A stretch of DNA of 64,000 nucleotides from Pseudomonas plecoglossicida NBRC 103162 = DSM 15088 (lineage in GTDB: Bacteria > Pseudomonadota > Gammaproteobacteria > Pseudomonadales > Pseudomonadaceae): NCBI RefSeq assembly GCF_000730665.1, contig NZ_BBIV01000002.1:124001-188000 (forward strand), given 5' to 3'. The position numbers and the translations under genes are program-made. The notes under the pieces are model-generated. The model saw only the letters and a program-made list of their open reading frames with translations. It made no database searches and was not told the origin of the DNA. Shown here in pieces: positions 1 through 7,643 of the stretch. Every line of letters begins with the position of its first letter. Within the stretch, counting starts at the first letter, position 1.

Positions 1-464
1 TGCTTACCGGCGACAATCCACACACTGCCCAGGCCATCGCCGCCCAGGTGGGCATCGACCGCGCCGAAGGCAACCTGCTGCCTGCCGACAAGCTGGCCAC
101 CATCGAGCAGCTGTATGCCCAAGGCCACCGGGTCGGCATGGTCGGCGACGGGATCAACGATGCTCCCGCCCTGGCCCGCGCCGAAATCGGCTTCGCCATG
201 GCCGCTGCCGGTACCGACACGGCGATCGAGACTGCCGATGTGGCGTTGATGGATGACGACTTGCGCAAAATCCCGGCGTTCGTCAGGCTGTCGCGCCAAA
301 GTGCGGCGATCCTGACGCAGAACATCGTTCTGGCGCTGGGCATCAAGGCGATATTCCTGGCGATCACCTTCGCCGGCATGGCCACCCTGTGGATGGCCGT
401 ATTCGCCGACATGGGCGTGAGCCTGCTGGTGGTATTCAACGGTCTGCGCCTGCTGCGCAAGTAG
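1..464 (+). CDS. Heavy-metal-translocating P-type ATPase, C-terminal fragment
   Basis: This is the last ~153 codons of a P1B-type ATPase, an inner-membrane pump that exports divalent metal ions (Cd/Zn/Pb type) using ATP. The reading frame is open from base 3 and begins inside the conserved LTGDN motif (bases 3-17) of the phosphorylation/nucleotide-binding domain. The hinge motif GDGINDAP follows at bases 144-167. Two hydrophobic segments then form the last transmembrane helices, and the protein ends in the short basic tail LRLLRK. The N-terminal metal-binding domain, the CPC transmembrane motif and the DKTGT site lie outside the window, so metal specificity (CadA or ZntA type) cannot be decided. 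The family call is secure from the two motifs. Confidence 0.93.
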   Translation, partial: LTGDNPHTAQAIAAQVGIDRAEGNLLPADKLATIEQLYAQGHRVGMVGDGINDAPALARAEIGFAMAAAGTDTAIETADVALMDDDLRKIPAFVRLSRQSAAILTQNIVLALGIKAIFLAITFAGMATLWMAVFADMGVSLLVVFNGLRLLRK

Positions 465-478
465 CAGCTGCGAGCATC

Positions 479-600
479 AAGCTACAAGCTACAAGCTACA
501 AGCTACAAGCTGATTGAGGTGGAAGTGAGATTGATGACGCTACACAGAGATGCTTTTGCTTGCGGCTTGCGGCTTACAGCTAGTGGCTGCGGAGCCAGGC
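479..600. repeat. Heptamer tandem repeat and opposing imperfect repeat
   Basis: The heptamer AAGCTAC is repeated 4.7 times at 479-511. About 40 bases on (roughly 551-583), a set of GCTTGCG-like heptamers reads in the opposite sense (GCTTGCGGCTTGCGGCTTAC). The two blocks are partly complementary and could fold into a long hairpin between the ATPase stop and the LysR start. Such heptamer blocks are common between genes in P. putida-group genomes. A role in termination or mRNA end protection is only an inference. Confidence 0.6.
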
Positions 601-601
601 A

Positions 602-1471
602 ATGCTGAGCGCCGAGCTCAAAGCCTTCTACATGGTGGCCCGCCTGGGCAGCATCACCCTGGCGGCCAAGAAGCTCGGGCTCAGCCAGCCGACGGTGACC
701 ACGCAGATTCGCAACCTGGAGAGCCAGTACGCGGTGGAGCTGTTCTACCGTGGCGGCCGGCGCCTGGTGCTGAGCGAAGAGGGCGTACGCCTGCTGCCGA
801 TGGTCAAGGCGCTGCTGCAGCAGGAGGCCGACATCGAGTTCGAATTGCGCAACAGCAGCCATGCCCAGGGCAGCCTGCGCATTGCCGCCACCGCGCCGTA
901 CTACATCCTCGATCTGGTGAAGATCTTCCGCGAGCGTCTGCCGCAGGTGGAAGTGGCGGTGGAAATCGGCAACTCCCAGCAGGTGCTGGAGATGCTCGAG
1001 GACTACCGCGTCGATATCGCCGCCTCGTCGCAGTTGCTCGAAGATGCCCGCCTGGTGCGGCGGGTGCTGGGCACCGACCCGCTGGTGGTGGCGGTGCACC
1101 GCAATCACCCGTTGGCGCACCGCCAGGTGGTGTCCATCGACGTGGTGGCCGGGCATTGCCTGCTGATGCGGGAGAAGGGCTCGACCACCCGCAAGTTGAC
1201 CGAGCAGATGCTGCAGGAGGCCGGGGTGAAGGCCGGGGCCTTGCTGGAGATCGGCAGCCGCGAGTCGATCCGCGAGGCGGTGCTGCGCAATATCGGCATC
1301 AGCGTGATTGCCCGCCATGAGGTGCCGCACAATCCCGAATTGCGGGTGCTGATGCTGGAGAATGCGCCGGTGATGCATGAGTACCTGTATTGCCTCAAAG
1401 AGCGGCGTCAGGCGCGCTTGCCGGCGGCTTTCCTTGGAGTGGCGCAGGAAGTGGTGGGTTCGCAGTTCTGA
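602..1471 (+). CDS. LysR-family transcriptional regulator next to phosphonate-uptake genes
   Basis: This is a 289-residue LysR-type regulator. The N-terminal winged helix-turn-helix covers about residues 1-60, with the recognition region around AAKKLGLSQPTVTTQI. A periplasmic-binding-protein-like effector domain covers about 85-285. The start at 602 has a GGAG about eight bases upstream. The gene lies just upstream of, and in the same direction as, the ABC importer and HD oxygenase genes. That is the usual arrangement of a 2-aminoethylphosphonate uptake cluster, so control of that cluster is likely but inferred from position only. A REP element separates it from the importer, so the two are probably not one transcript. 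Confidence 0.9.
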   Translation: MLSAELKAFYMVARLGSITLAAKKLGLSQPTVTTQIRNLESQYAVELFYRGGRRLVLSEEGVRLLPMVKALLQQEADIEFELRNSSHAQGSLRIAATAPYYILDLVKIFRERLPQVEVAVEIGNSQQVLEMLEDYRVDIAASSQLLEDARLVRRVLGTDPLVVAVHRNHPLAHRQVVSIDVVAGHCLLMREKGSTTRKLTEQMLQEAGVKAGALLEIGSRESIREAVLRNIGISVIARHEVPHNPELRVLMLENAPVMHEYLYCLKERRQARLPAAFLGVAQEVVGSQF

Positions 1472-1488
1472 CGGTGCTCTAGTGGCTG

Positions 1489-1526
1489 TACCGGCCCTAT
1501 CGCCGGCAAGCCGGCTCCCACAGAAG
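1489..1526. repeat. P. putida-type REP element
   Basis: Single copy of the REP palindrome (core CGCCGGCAAGCCGGC followed by TCCCACAG) between the LysR gene and the ABC importer. Confidence 0.85.
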
Positions 1527-1644
1527 GGCCCGCAAAGCCACTACAAAATCTGCCTATACCACTATCGACCGCTTTTGCCCTACAGCCACAGAACCTTCGC
1601 ACAGCCTTCCTAGCATGGCCCCATCTCTTCGATGAGGCCTCGCC

Positions 1645-2700
1645 ATGAACCATGCCACCCCGGGCGCACAGATGAAAGTGCGCGGTATCCACAAGCGCTT
1701 CGGCGCCTTCACCGCACTGAACGACGTCTCCCTGGACATCGCCGCCGGCGAGCTGGTCTGCCTGCTCGGCCCTTCCGGCTGTGGCAAGACCACCCTGCTG
1801 CGCTGCATCGCCGGCCTCGAGCGCCAGGACCGCGGCACGCTGTACATCGGCGAGCGCGATATCTCCCAGCTGCCGCCCCAGGCCCGTGACTACGGCATCC
1901 TGTTCCAGTCCTATGCGCTGTTCCCCAACCTCACGGTCGAAGCCAACATCGCCTACGGCCTGACCGGCAGCCGCGAGGAGAGCCGCCAGCGCGTGGCCGA
2001 GATGCTCGAACTGGTGGGCCTGGCCGGCAGCGAAAAGAAATACCCCGGCCAGCTCTCCGGCGGCCAGCAGCAACGGGTGGCCCTGGCTCGCGCACTGGCC
2101 CCGGCGCCGTCGCTGTTGCTGCTGGATGAACCGATGTCGGCGCTGGATGCCCGGGTGCGCGAGCACCTGTGCACCGAGCTGCGCCAACTGCAGCGCCAAC
2201 TGGGCATCACCACGCTGATGGTCACCCACAACCAGGATGAAGCCATGCTCATGGCCGACCGCATCGCTGTGATGAACAACGGTCAGGTCGAGCAGTACGC
2301 CACCCCTCAGGAGATCTACGACCAGCCAGCCACGCCGTTCGTCGCCGAGTTCGTCGGCCAGGGCAACTGGCTGCCGTTCCAGCGCAACGGTGACAGCCAT
2401 GCCCAGGTCGGCGCCATGAACATGCGCCTGGCCGCTGGCGCGCGACGGGCCAGCAGCGGCCGGTTGTTCTGCCGCCCGGAAGCGATCATGGTCAATCCGG
2501 TGGTGCACGAAGAAAACCTGTTCCCGGCGAAAGTGCGCGAAATCACCTTCCTCGGCAACCGCTGCCGCATGAGCTTCGAACTCAAGGCCTTGCCAGGCCA
2601 TGCCCTGCTCGCCGAGCTGGCGCCGGAAGCCATGCCGCGCCTGGGTTCGCAGGACATCTGGGTGGCGCTGCCGCCTCAGAGCCTGCAGGTGTTCGCCTGA
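1645..2700 (+). CDS. ABC transporter ATP-binding protein, putative 2-aminoethylphosphonate importer
   Basis: This 351-residue cytoplasmic ATPase energises uptake by the permease and binding protein encoded next to it. Walker A is GPSGCGKTT at residues 42-50, the signature LSGGQ at 137-141, Walker B LLLLDE at 157-162, and the switch histidine follows in MVTHNQDEA. The ~110 residues after the ATPase domain form a TOBE-like regulatory domain, as in the spermidine/iron/phosphonate branch of importers. The start at 1645 has GAGG seven bases upstream. The stop is one base before the permease start, so the two are co-translated. The phosphonate assignment comes from the gene set (fused permease, Fe3+-type binding protein, PhnZ-like oxygenase). 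The ATPase alone would fit an iron or polyamine importer equally well. Confidence 0.88.
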   Translation: MNHATPGAQMKVRGIHKRFGAFTALNDVSLDIAAGELVCLLGPSGCGKTTLLRCIAGLERQDRGTLYIGERDISQLPPQARDYGILFQSYALFPNLTVEANIAYGLTGSREESRQRVAEMLELVGLAGSEKKYPGQLSGGQQQRVALARALAPAPSLLLLDEPMSALDARVREHLCTELRQLQRQLGITTLMVTHNQDEAMLMADRIAVMNNGQVEQYATPQEIYDQPATPFVAEFVGQGNWLPFQRNGDSHAQVGAMNMRLAAGARRASSGRLFCRPEAIMVNPVVHEENLFPAKVREITFLGNRCRMSFELKALPGHALLAELAPEAMPRLGSQDIWVALPPQSLQVFA

Positions 2701-2701
2701 G

Positions 2702-4426
2702 ATGGCCGCGCCAATGTCCCTGCCGCTCACCCAGGCCAAGCGCGCCCCCGGCAATGATGTCGCCCTGGGTGATCGCCTGTTCGTCGTCGGTGGCAAGAGC
2801 CTGCTGCTGATCCTTCTGCTGTTGGCCGTACTGATGCCGTTGCTGGCGATCTTCTGGCGCGGCTTCAGCGGTGATGCCGGCCAGGGAGGTGGCCTGCTTG
2901 CGGCGCAGGAACTGTTCGCCAGCGACAACTTCCACTGGCTGCTCGGCAACAGCCTGTCGGTGGCTTTCACAGTGGCCGCCATCGTGGTCCCGCTGGCGTA
3001 CCTGTTCGCCTACGCCCTGCAACGCACGCTGATCCCGGCCAAGGGCCTGTGGCGGGGCATTTCGCTGCTGCCACTGCTGGCGCCGTCGATGCTGCCGGCC
3101 ATTGCCCTGGTCTATCTGTTCGGCAACCAGGGCCTGCTGCGCGGGCTGCTCAACGACAACATCTATGGCTTCTGGGGCATCGTCCTGGGTGAGGCCATCT
3201 ACACCTTTCCGCATGCGCTGATGATCCTGCTTTCGGCGTTGTCGCTGGCCGATGCCAGGCTGTTCGACGCGGCTTCGAGCATGGGTGCCGGGCCCTGGCG
3301 GGCGTTTCGCAGCATCACCTGGCCGGCCACCCGCCAGGCGGTGTTCGCGGCCTTTTGCCTGGTGTTCACCCTGACCATCACTGATTTTGGCGTGCCGGTC
3401 GTGGTCGGTGGCGATTACCAGGTGCTGGCGCTGGAGGCGTACAAGGCGGTGGTGGGGCAGCAGCAGTTCGGCCGTGGAGCCTTGATCGGCATGGTGCTGC
3501 TGGTGCCGGCGTTGCTGAGCTTTGCGGTCGATGCCTGGTTGCGCCGCCGCCAGGGCGATGCCATGAGCGGCCGTGCCCAGGTGTTCGAGCCCAAGCCCTC
3601 GCGTGGCCGAGATGCCTGCTACCTGGCCATCGTGCTGCTGGTGAGCACTGTGCTGGTGGGGGTGATCGGCATGGCGGTGTATTCGTCGCTGGTGACCTTC
3701 TGGCCCTACAACATGACCTTGTCGTTCAAGCACTACATGTTCGAGGACACGGCGGGCGGCGGCTGGCTGGCCTATCAGAACAGCGTGACCATGGCGGTCG
3801 CCACCGCGCTGATCGGCAGCCTGGTGATCTTCACCGGTGCCTACCTGATGGAAAAAACCCAAGGCCAGCGCCTGCTCAACCAGGCATTGCGCCTGCTCAG
3901 CTTCATTCCCATGGCGGTGCCGGGGCTGGTGCTTGGCCTGGGCTATGTCTTCTTCTTCAACCTCAGCGGCAACCCGCTGCATGTGTTCTACGGCAGCATG
4001 GCGCTGCTGGTGGTGTGCACCATCGCCCATTACCTGACCACCGCGCAGATGACCGCGACCACCGCGCTGCGCCAGCTCGACGGCGAATTCGAGGCGGCCG
4101 CGCTGTCGCTCAAGGCGCCGCTGTACAAGCACTTCGTGCGCGTCACCGTGCCAATCTGCCTGCCGGCGCTGCTGGACATCATCCGCTACCTGTTCGTCTC
4201 GGCGATGACCACCGTCTCGGCGGCCATCTTCCTGTACAGCCCTGACACCATCCTTGCCGCTGTCGCCGTGCTGAACATGGACGATGCCGGCAACGTCGGT
4301 GGCGCTGCTGCCATGTCGACCCTGATCCTGCTGACCAGCGCCGCCGCGTCCGTGGTGCTGGCCGCAGCTTCCCGCGGCCTGCTGCGCCGCTCCCAGGCCT
4401 GGCGCCAACGCGCTGCCGGCCATTGA
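2702..4426 (+). CDS. ABC transporter permease (fused two-domain), putative 2-aminoethylphosphonate importer
   Basis: This inner-membrane permease of about 574 residues contains two tandem BPD-type membrane domains, with about twelve hydrophobic helices. Each half carries the EAA-type loop that contacts the ATPase: around FDAASSMGAGPWRAF in the first half and FEAAALSLKAPLYKHF in the second. I chose ATG 2702, one base after the ATPase stop. ATG 2714 (residues MSLPL) is a possible alternative. The open frame extends further upstream but overlaps the ATPase gene. A fused permease next to an FbpA-like binding protein is typical of the putative 2-aminoethylphosphonate systems of Pseudomonas and is also seen in Fe(III) importers. 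The substrate is inferred from the neighbourhood. Confidence 0.88.
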   Translation: MAAPMSLPLTQAKRAPGNDVALGDRLFVVGGKSLLLILLLLAVLMPLLAIFWRGFSGDAGQGGGLLAAQELFASDNFHWLLGNSLSVAFTVAAIVVPLAYLFAYALQRTLIPAKGLWRGISLLPLLAPSMLPAIALVYLFGNQGLLRGLLNDNIYGFWGIVLGEAIYTFPHALMILLSALSLADARLFDAASSMGAGPWRAFRSITWPATRQAVFAAFCLVFTLTITDFGVPVVVGGDYQVLALEAYKAVVGQQQFGRGALIGMVLLVPALLSFAVDAWLRRRQGDAMSGRAQVFEPKPSRGRDACYLAIVLLVSTVLVGVIGMAVYSSLVTFWPYNMTLSFKHYMFEDTAGGGWLAYQNSVTMAVATALIGSLVIFTGAYLMEKTQGQRLLNQALRLLSFIPMAVPGLVLGLGYVFFFNLSGNPLHVFYGSMALLVVCTIAHYLTTAQMTATTALRQLDGEFEAAALSLKAPLYKHFVRVTVPICLPALLDIIRYLFVSAMTTVSAAIFLYSPDTILAAVAVLNMDDAGNVGGAAAMSTLILLTSAAASVVLAAASRGLLRRSQAWRQRAAGH

Positions 4427-4456
4427 CCGACTGCCCACACTGATAGGAACCGCATC

Positions 4457-5482
4457 ATGTTCAAGCCACTCGCACTTGCCGCTGCCGTATCCGCCGTTTT
4501 CAGCCTGCAGGCCTCGGCCGCCGGCACCCAGCTCACGGTCTACACCGCCCTGGAGGCCGAGCAGCTGAAGAGTTACAAGCAGGCGTTCGAAAAGGCCAAC
4601 CCCGATATCGAGATCAAGTGGGTGCGTGACTCCACCGGCATCATCACCGCCAAGCTGCTGGCCGAGAAAGACCGCCCGCAGGCCGATGCGGTCTGGGGCC
4701 TGGCCGCCTCCAGCCTGGCCATCCTTGACCAGAACGGCATGCTCGAAGCCTATGCACCGAAGGACCTGGGCAAGATCTCCGCCAACTACCGCGATGCCGC
4801 CAATCCGCCGGCCTGGGTCGGCATGGACGTGTGGGCCGCGACCATCTGCTTCAACACCATCGAGGCCGAGAAGCAGGGCCTGAGCAAGCCGATGAGCTGG
4901 CAGGACCTGACCAAGCCTGAATACAAGGGCAAGATCGTGATGCCCAACCCGGCATCGTCCGGCACCGGTTTCCTGGATGTGAGCGCGTGGTTGCAGACCT
5001 TCGGCGAACCCCAGGGCTGGGCCTACATGGACGCCCTGCACCAGAACATCGGCCAGTACGTTCATTCCGGCTCCAAGCCCTGCAAGCTGGCGGCGGCCGG
5101 CGAGTTCCCGATCGGCATTTCGTTCGAGTACCCGGCCGTGCAGCTCAAGCGCCAGGGCGCGCCGCTGGAGATCGTGCTGCCCAAGGAAGGCCTGGGCTGG
5201 GAGATCGAGGCCACCGCGGTGATCAAGGGTTCGCCGAAGGCCGATGCGGCCAAGCGCCTGGCCGACTTCTCGGCCAGCCCGGCGGCCATGGAGCTGTACA
5301 AGGAGAACTTCGCCGTACTCGCAGCGCCCGGCATCGCCAAGCCGCAGACGGAATTGCCGGCTGACTATGAGCGGCGCCTGATCAAGAACGACTTTGCCTG
5401 GGCTTCGAAAAACCGTGACGAGATTCTGACCGAGTGGCGCAAGCGCTATGACGGCAAGTCGGAGAAAGTGGCGCAGCAGTAA
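4457..5482 (+). CDS. Periplasmic substrate-binding protein, putative 2-aminoethylphosphonate importer
   Basis: This 341-residue extracellular solute-binding protein has a clear signal peptide (hydrophobic residues about 5-20, likely cleavage after ASA at about 20-22). The mature part begins with the type-2 binding fold TVYTALEAEQLKSYKQAF. The motif DSTGIITAKL and the later VMPNPASSGTGFLDV resemble the ligand loops of the Fe(III)/thiamine/phosphonate binding-protein family. The start at 4457 has AGGAA upstream. It is the third gene of the importer operon, 30 bases after the permease. It would deliver the ligand to the permease in the periplasm. Phosphonate rather than iron is favoured because a PhnZ-like oxygenase follows, but ligand specificity cannot be read from the sequence. 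Confidence 0.87.
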   Translation: MFKPLALAAAVSAVFSLQASAAGTQLTVYTALEAEQLKSYKQAFEKANPDIEIKWVRDSTGIITAKLLAEKDRPQADAVWGLAASSLAILDQNGMLEAYAPKDLGKISANYRDAANPPAWVGMDVWAATICFNTIEAEKQGLSKPMSWQDLTKPEYKGKIVMPNPASSGTGFLDVSAWLQTFGEPQGWAYMDALHQNIGQYVHSGSKPCKLAAAGEFPIGISFEYPAVQLKRQGAPLEIVLPKEGLGWEIEATAVIKGSPKADAAKRLADFSASPAAMELYKENFAVLAAPGIAKPQTELPADYERRLIKNDFAWASKNRDEILTEWRKRYDGKSEKVAQQ

Positions 5483-5500
5483 GCGCTGCGAGGCCTTCGG

Positions 5501-5583
5501 CCTCGATCGCCGGCAAGCCGGCTGCCACAGGAACAGCGTTGGCCTACGCTATCCCTGTGGCAGCCGGCTTACCGGCGATAGGG
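5501..5583. repeat. Inverted pair of REP elements
   Basis: Two REP copies face each other: 5501-5531 with core CGCCGGCAAGCCGGC, and 5554-5583 reading CCTGTGGCAGCCGGC onwards. They are separated by about 22 bases, between the binding-protein gene and the HD oxygenase gene. The pair could form a stem-loop that ends or stabilises the importer transcript. Confidence 0.85.
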
Positions 5584-5616
5584 ACACCTTGAATTTCACC
5601 TGAGGAAATCCAATCG

Positions 5617-6165
5617 ATGCTCACCCCCGACCAGGTCATCGACAACACCTTCGCCCTCTATGAACGCCACGGCAGCGACGACTACATCGGCGAAGCCATC
5701 ACCCAGCTCGAACACATGTCCCAGGCCGCGCAACTGGCCATGGCCGAAGGCTTCGACGACGAAGTGGTACTGGCCGCGTTCTTCCACGATATCGGCCACC
5801 TGTGTGGCGGCGAGGGGGACATGGGCGGCTATGGCGTGGTCAGCCATGAACGCATCGGTGCCCAATACCTGCGTCGCTGTGGGTTCAGTGAGCGCATGGC
5901 GCTGCTGGTGCAGTATCACGTGGAGGCCAAGCGTTACCTGACGTTGCGCCAGCCTGGGTATTACGCACGGCTGAGCGAGGCCAGCCGGCGGACCCTGGAG
6001 TATCAGGGCGGGGTGATGACGGAGGCCGAGGCGGATGCGTTCGAACAGGGGCCGCTGTTCAGGGTGAGTTTGCGGATGCGCGAGTGGGATGAGCAGGCCA
6101 AGGAGGTGGGCGTGCCGGTGATCGATCTGGCGGTGCTGAAGGGCAAGGCGTTGGCGTTGCTCTGA
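5617..6165 (+). CDS. PhnZ-like HD-domain diiron oxygenase (phosphonate degradation)
   Basis: This 182-residue HD-domain protein belongs to the phosphonate-degradation HD oxygenase group. PhnZ cleaves the C-P bond of 2-amino-1-hydroxyethylphosphonate with O2, giving glycine and phosphate, and uses a mixed-valent diiron centre. All expected iron ligands are present: His33, His57-Asp58, His77, His101 and Asp158. The substrate-contacting pair also appears, as Tyr23 and Glu26 in DDYIGE. Length and spacing fit PhnZ and not a signalling phosphodiesterase. A GAGGAAAT ribosome site lies upstream. The PhnY hydroxylase that normally makes its substrate is not encoded in this window, so PhnY must be elsewhere or the enzyme acts on another hydroxyphosphonate. 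Confidence 0.85.
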   Translation: MLTPDQVIDNTFALYERHGSDDYIGEAITQLEHMSQAAQLAMAEGFDDEVVLAAFFHDIGHLCGGEGDMGGYGVVSHERIGAQYLRRCGFSERMALLVQYHVEAKRYLTLRQPGYYARLSEASRRTLEYQGGVMTEAEADAFEQGPLFRVSLRMREWDEQAKEVGVPVIDLAVLKGKALALL

Positions 6166-6177
6166 GTTGTCGGGTGT

Positions 6178-6266
6178 CTGTGCTGGCCTCATCGCGGCTA
6201 AAGCCGCTCCTACAGGGTTGCGCAGATCCTGTAGGAGCGGCTTTAGCCGCGATGAGGCCAGCACAG
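6178..6266. repeat. Perfect inverted REP pair between convergent genes
   Basis: Two 39-base arms, 6178-6216 and 6228-6266, are exact reverse complements with an 11-base spacer. This REP variant has the core CGCGGCTAAAGCCGCTCC. It lies between the convergent HD oxygenase and DUF3482 genes, so a bidirectional terminator role is plausible. Confidence 0.85.
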
Positions 6267-6272
6267 CCAAGC

Positions 6273-7643
6273 TCAAATCTGCAGAACCAGCGCCTCCAAT
6301 TGCTCCTGCCGCTCCGCCTGATTCACCCGCGCCCCAGGGTTGAGCGTCGACCACTGCGGGTGCGCCCGGGCCTTGCTCAAGGCCTCGGGCAGCTTGCCCT
6401 CGCGCCAGGCCTTCTCATCCAGCGGCCCCAGGCGAATCCTGTCCTGCGCCGCATGCCCACGATTATCCAGCGCCACCATCAACTGCTGCTGACGCAAGGC
6501 GAGCAGGCGCAGCACGTTGTCGTCCACGGTCAGCTCGCGCTGGCCCTTGAGCTTGCCCATCAACCGCGAGCCGTAATTGCGCGCGGTCTGCAGCGCACCA
6601 CCGGCAATGGCGCCAGCCAGGGCGGCGGCGCCGAGGGTCAGGCCACCGACCAGCAGGTCGACTCCCGCGCCTGCCGCCGCCCCGGCCGCCACGCCGCTGC
6701 CCAGGCGCACGCCCAGCAGCTTCAAGGTCTCGGGGTTGAACAGGTCATCGCCCCAGCGCCCGTCGAGCAGCGGCAGGTCACCGGCATTGGCATCCTCGCG
6801 ACGGAACGCATAAAGCTTGAGCAACGCCTCGACGCAGCGCTGTTCGCGCTGGCGGACATCCCGGCGCAGCGCCTCGATGGCCTGGGCTTCGGCGGCCGGC
6901 TCGGCGGCGACGCTGCGTCGGCAGGCGGCGCAGTCGAGCAGCAGCTCGGCGATCAGGCGCTTGCCGCCCTGCTGGCGGGCCAGGCGCTGCGCCTGCTGGT
7001 CGTCGATCAGGCGTTGCAAGGCCGGACGGGCCTCTTCCAGCAACAGGGCAAGGCTTTCGTACAGCCGGCGTTCACCATCTTCAGGGGGCGCCACGCTGTC
7101 GAAGCGCACCAGCGCATGCAGGCCGAGGCGGGCCAGCGCTTCGCGCCATTGCGGCTCGCGGTGCTGGCTGCTGGCGACGAAGTTGAGCACCGGCAGCAGC
7201 GGCTTGCCGCAACTGGCCAGCACTTCCAGTTCGTCACGGTACTTGGCCAGCACCGGCTCGCGTGCGTCGATCACATAAAGCCCGGCATTGCTCGCCAGCA
7301 ACTGGCGCAGCACCTTGGCCTCTTGCTCGAAACGCTGGCGCGCTTCGCTGCCTTGCAGAAAGCGTTCGAGGCGGGCCGGACCGTCCAGGCGCTCGCCCGG
7401 TCGTTCCAGGCGCTCCAGGTAGTCGAGCAGGGCAATGGCGTCTTCCAGGCCGGGCGTGTCGTAGAGCTCCAGCAGCGGCTCGCCGTCCACCGACAGGCGG
7501 GCGCCCTCCACGTGGCGGGTGGTGCTGGGCCGATGGGACACCTCGCCGAAGCCCACGTCGCGGGTGAGGGTGCGCAGCAGCGAGGTCTTGCCGACGTTGG
7601 TGTGGCCGACCACGGCCAGTTTCAGCGGCTCAGTCATGGCCAT
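6273..7643 (-). CDS. GTPase with C-terminal DUF3482 domain
   Basis: This 456-residue protein has an Era/YihA-like GTPase domain at the N terminus: the P-loop GHTNVGKTS at about 13-21, a DTPG G3 motif near residue 63, and further GTPase sequence to about 170. It is followed by a long DUF3482 region rich in Ala, Leu and Arg. Around residues 320-350 there is a Gly/Ala-rich hydrophobic stretch that could insert into or associate with the membrane. The start overlaps the end of the upstream DUF2868 gene by 14 bases, so the pair is translated together. The two are nearly always adjacent in Pseudomonas. No function is established to my knowledge. A membrane-associated GTPase acting with its DUF2868 partner is the reasonable inference. 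Confidence 0.85.
   Translation of the reverse strand: MAMTEPLKLAVVGHTNVGKTSLLRTLTRDVGFGEVSHRPSTTRHVEGARLSVDGEPLLELYDTPGLEDAIALLDYLERLERPGERLDGPARLERFLQGSEARQRFEQEAKVLRQLLASNAGLYVIDAREPVLAKYRDELEVLASCGKPLLPVLNFVASSQHREPQWREALARLGLHALVRFDSVAPPEDGERRLYESLALLLEEARPALQRLIDDQQAQRLARQQGGKRLIAELLLDCAACRRSVAAEPAAEAQAIEALRRDVRQREQRCVEALLKLYAFRREDANAGDLPLLDGRWGDDLFNPETLKLLGVRLGSGVAAGAAAGAGVDLLVGGLTLGAAALAGAIAGGALQTARNYGSRLMGKLKGQRELTVDDNVLRLLALRQQQLMVALDNRGHAAQDRIRLGPLDEKAWREGKLPEALSKARAHPQWSTLNPGARVNQAERQEQLEALVLQI

Noticed and set aside
479..511. Tandem heptamers considered as a CRISPR-like array
   Set aside because: The unit is seven bases with no spacers, so it is a simple tandem repeat.
2582..5065. 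827-aa open frame on the minus strand
   Set aside because: It lies antisense to the importer permease and binding-protein genes, is rich in His, Gln, Gly and Arg, and has no domain pattern; it is a product of high GC codon bias.
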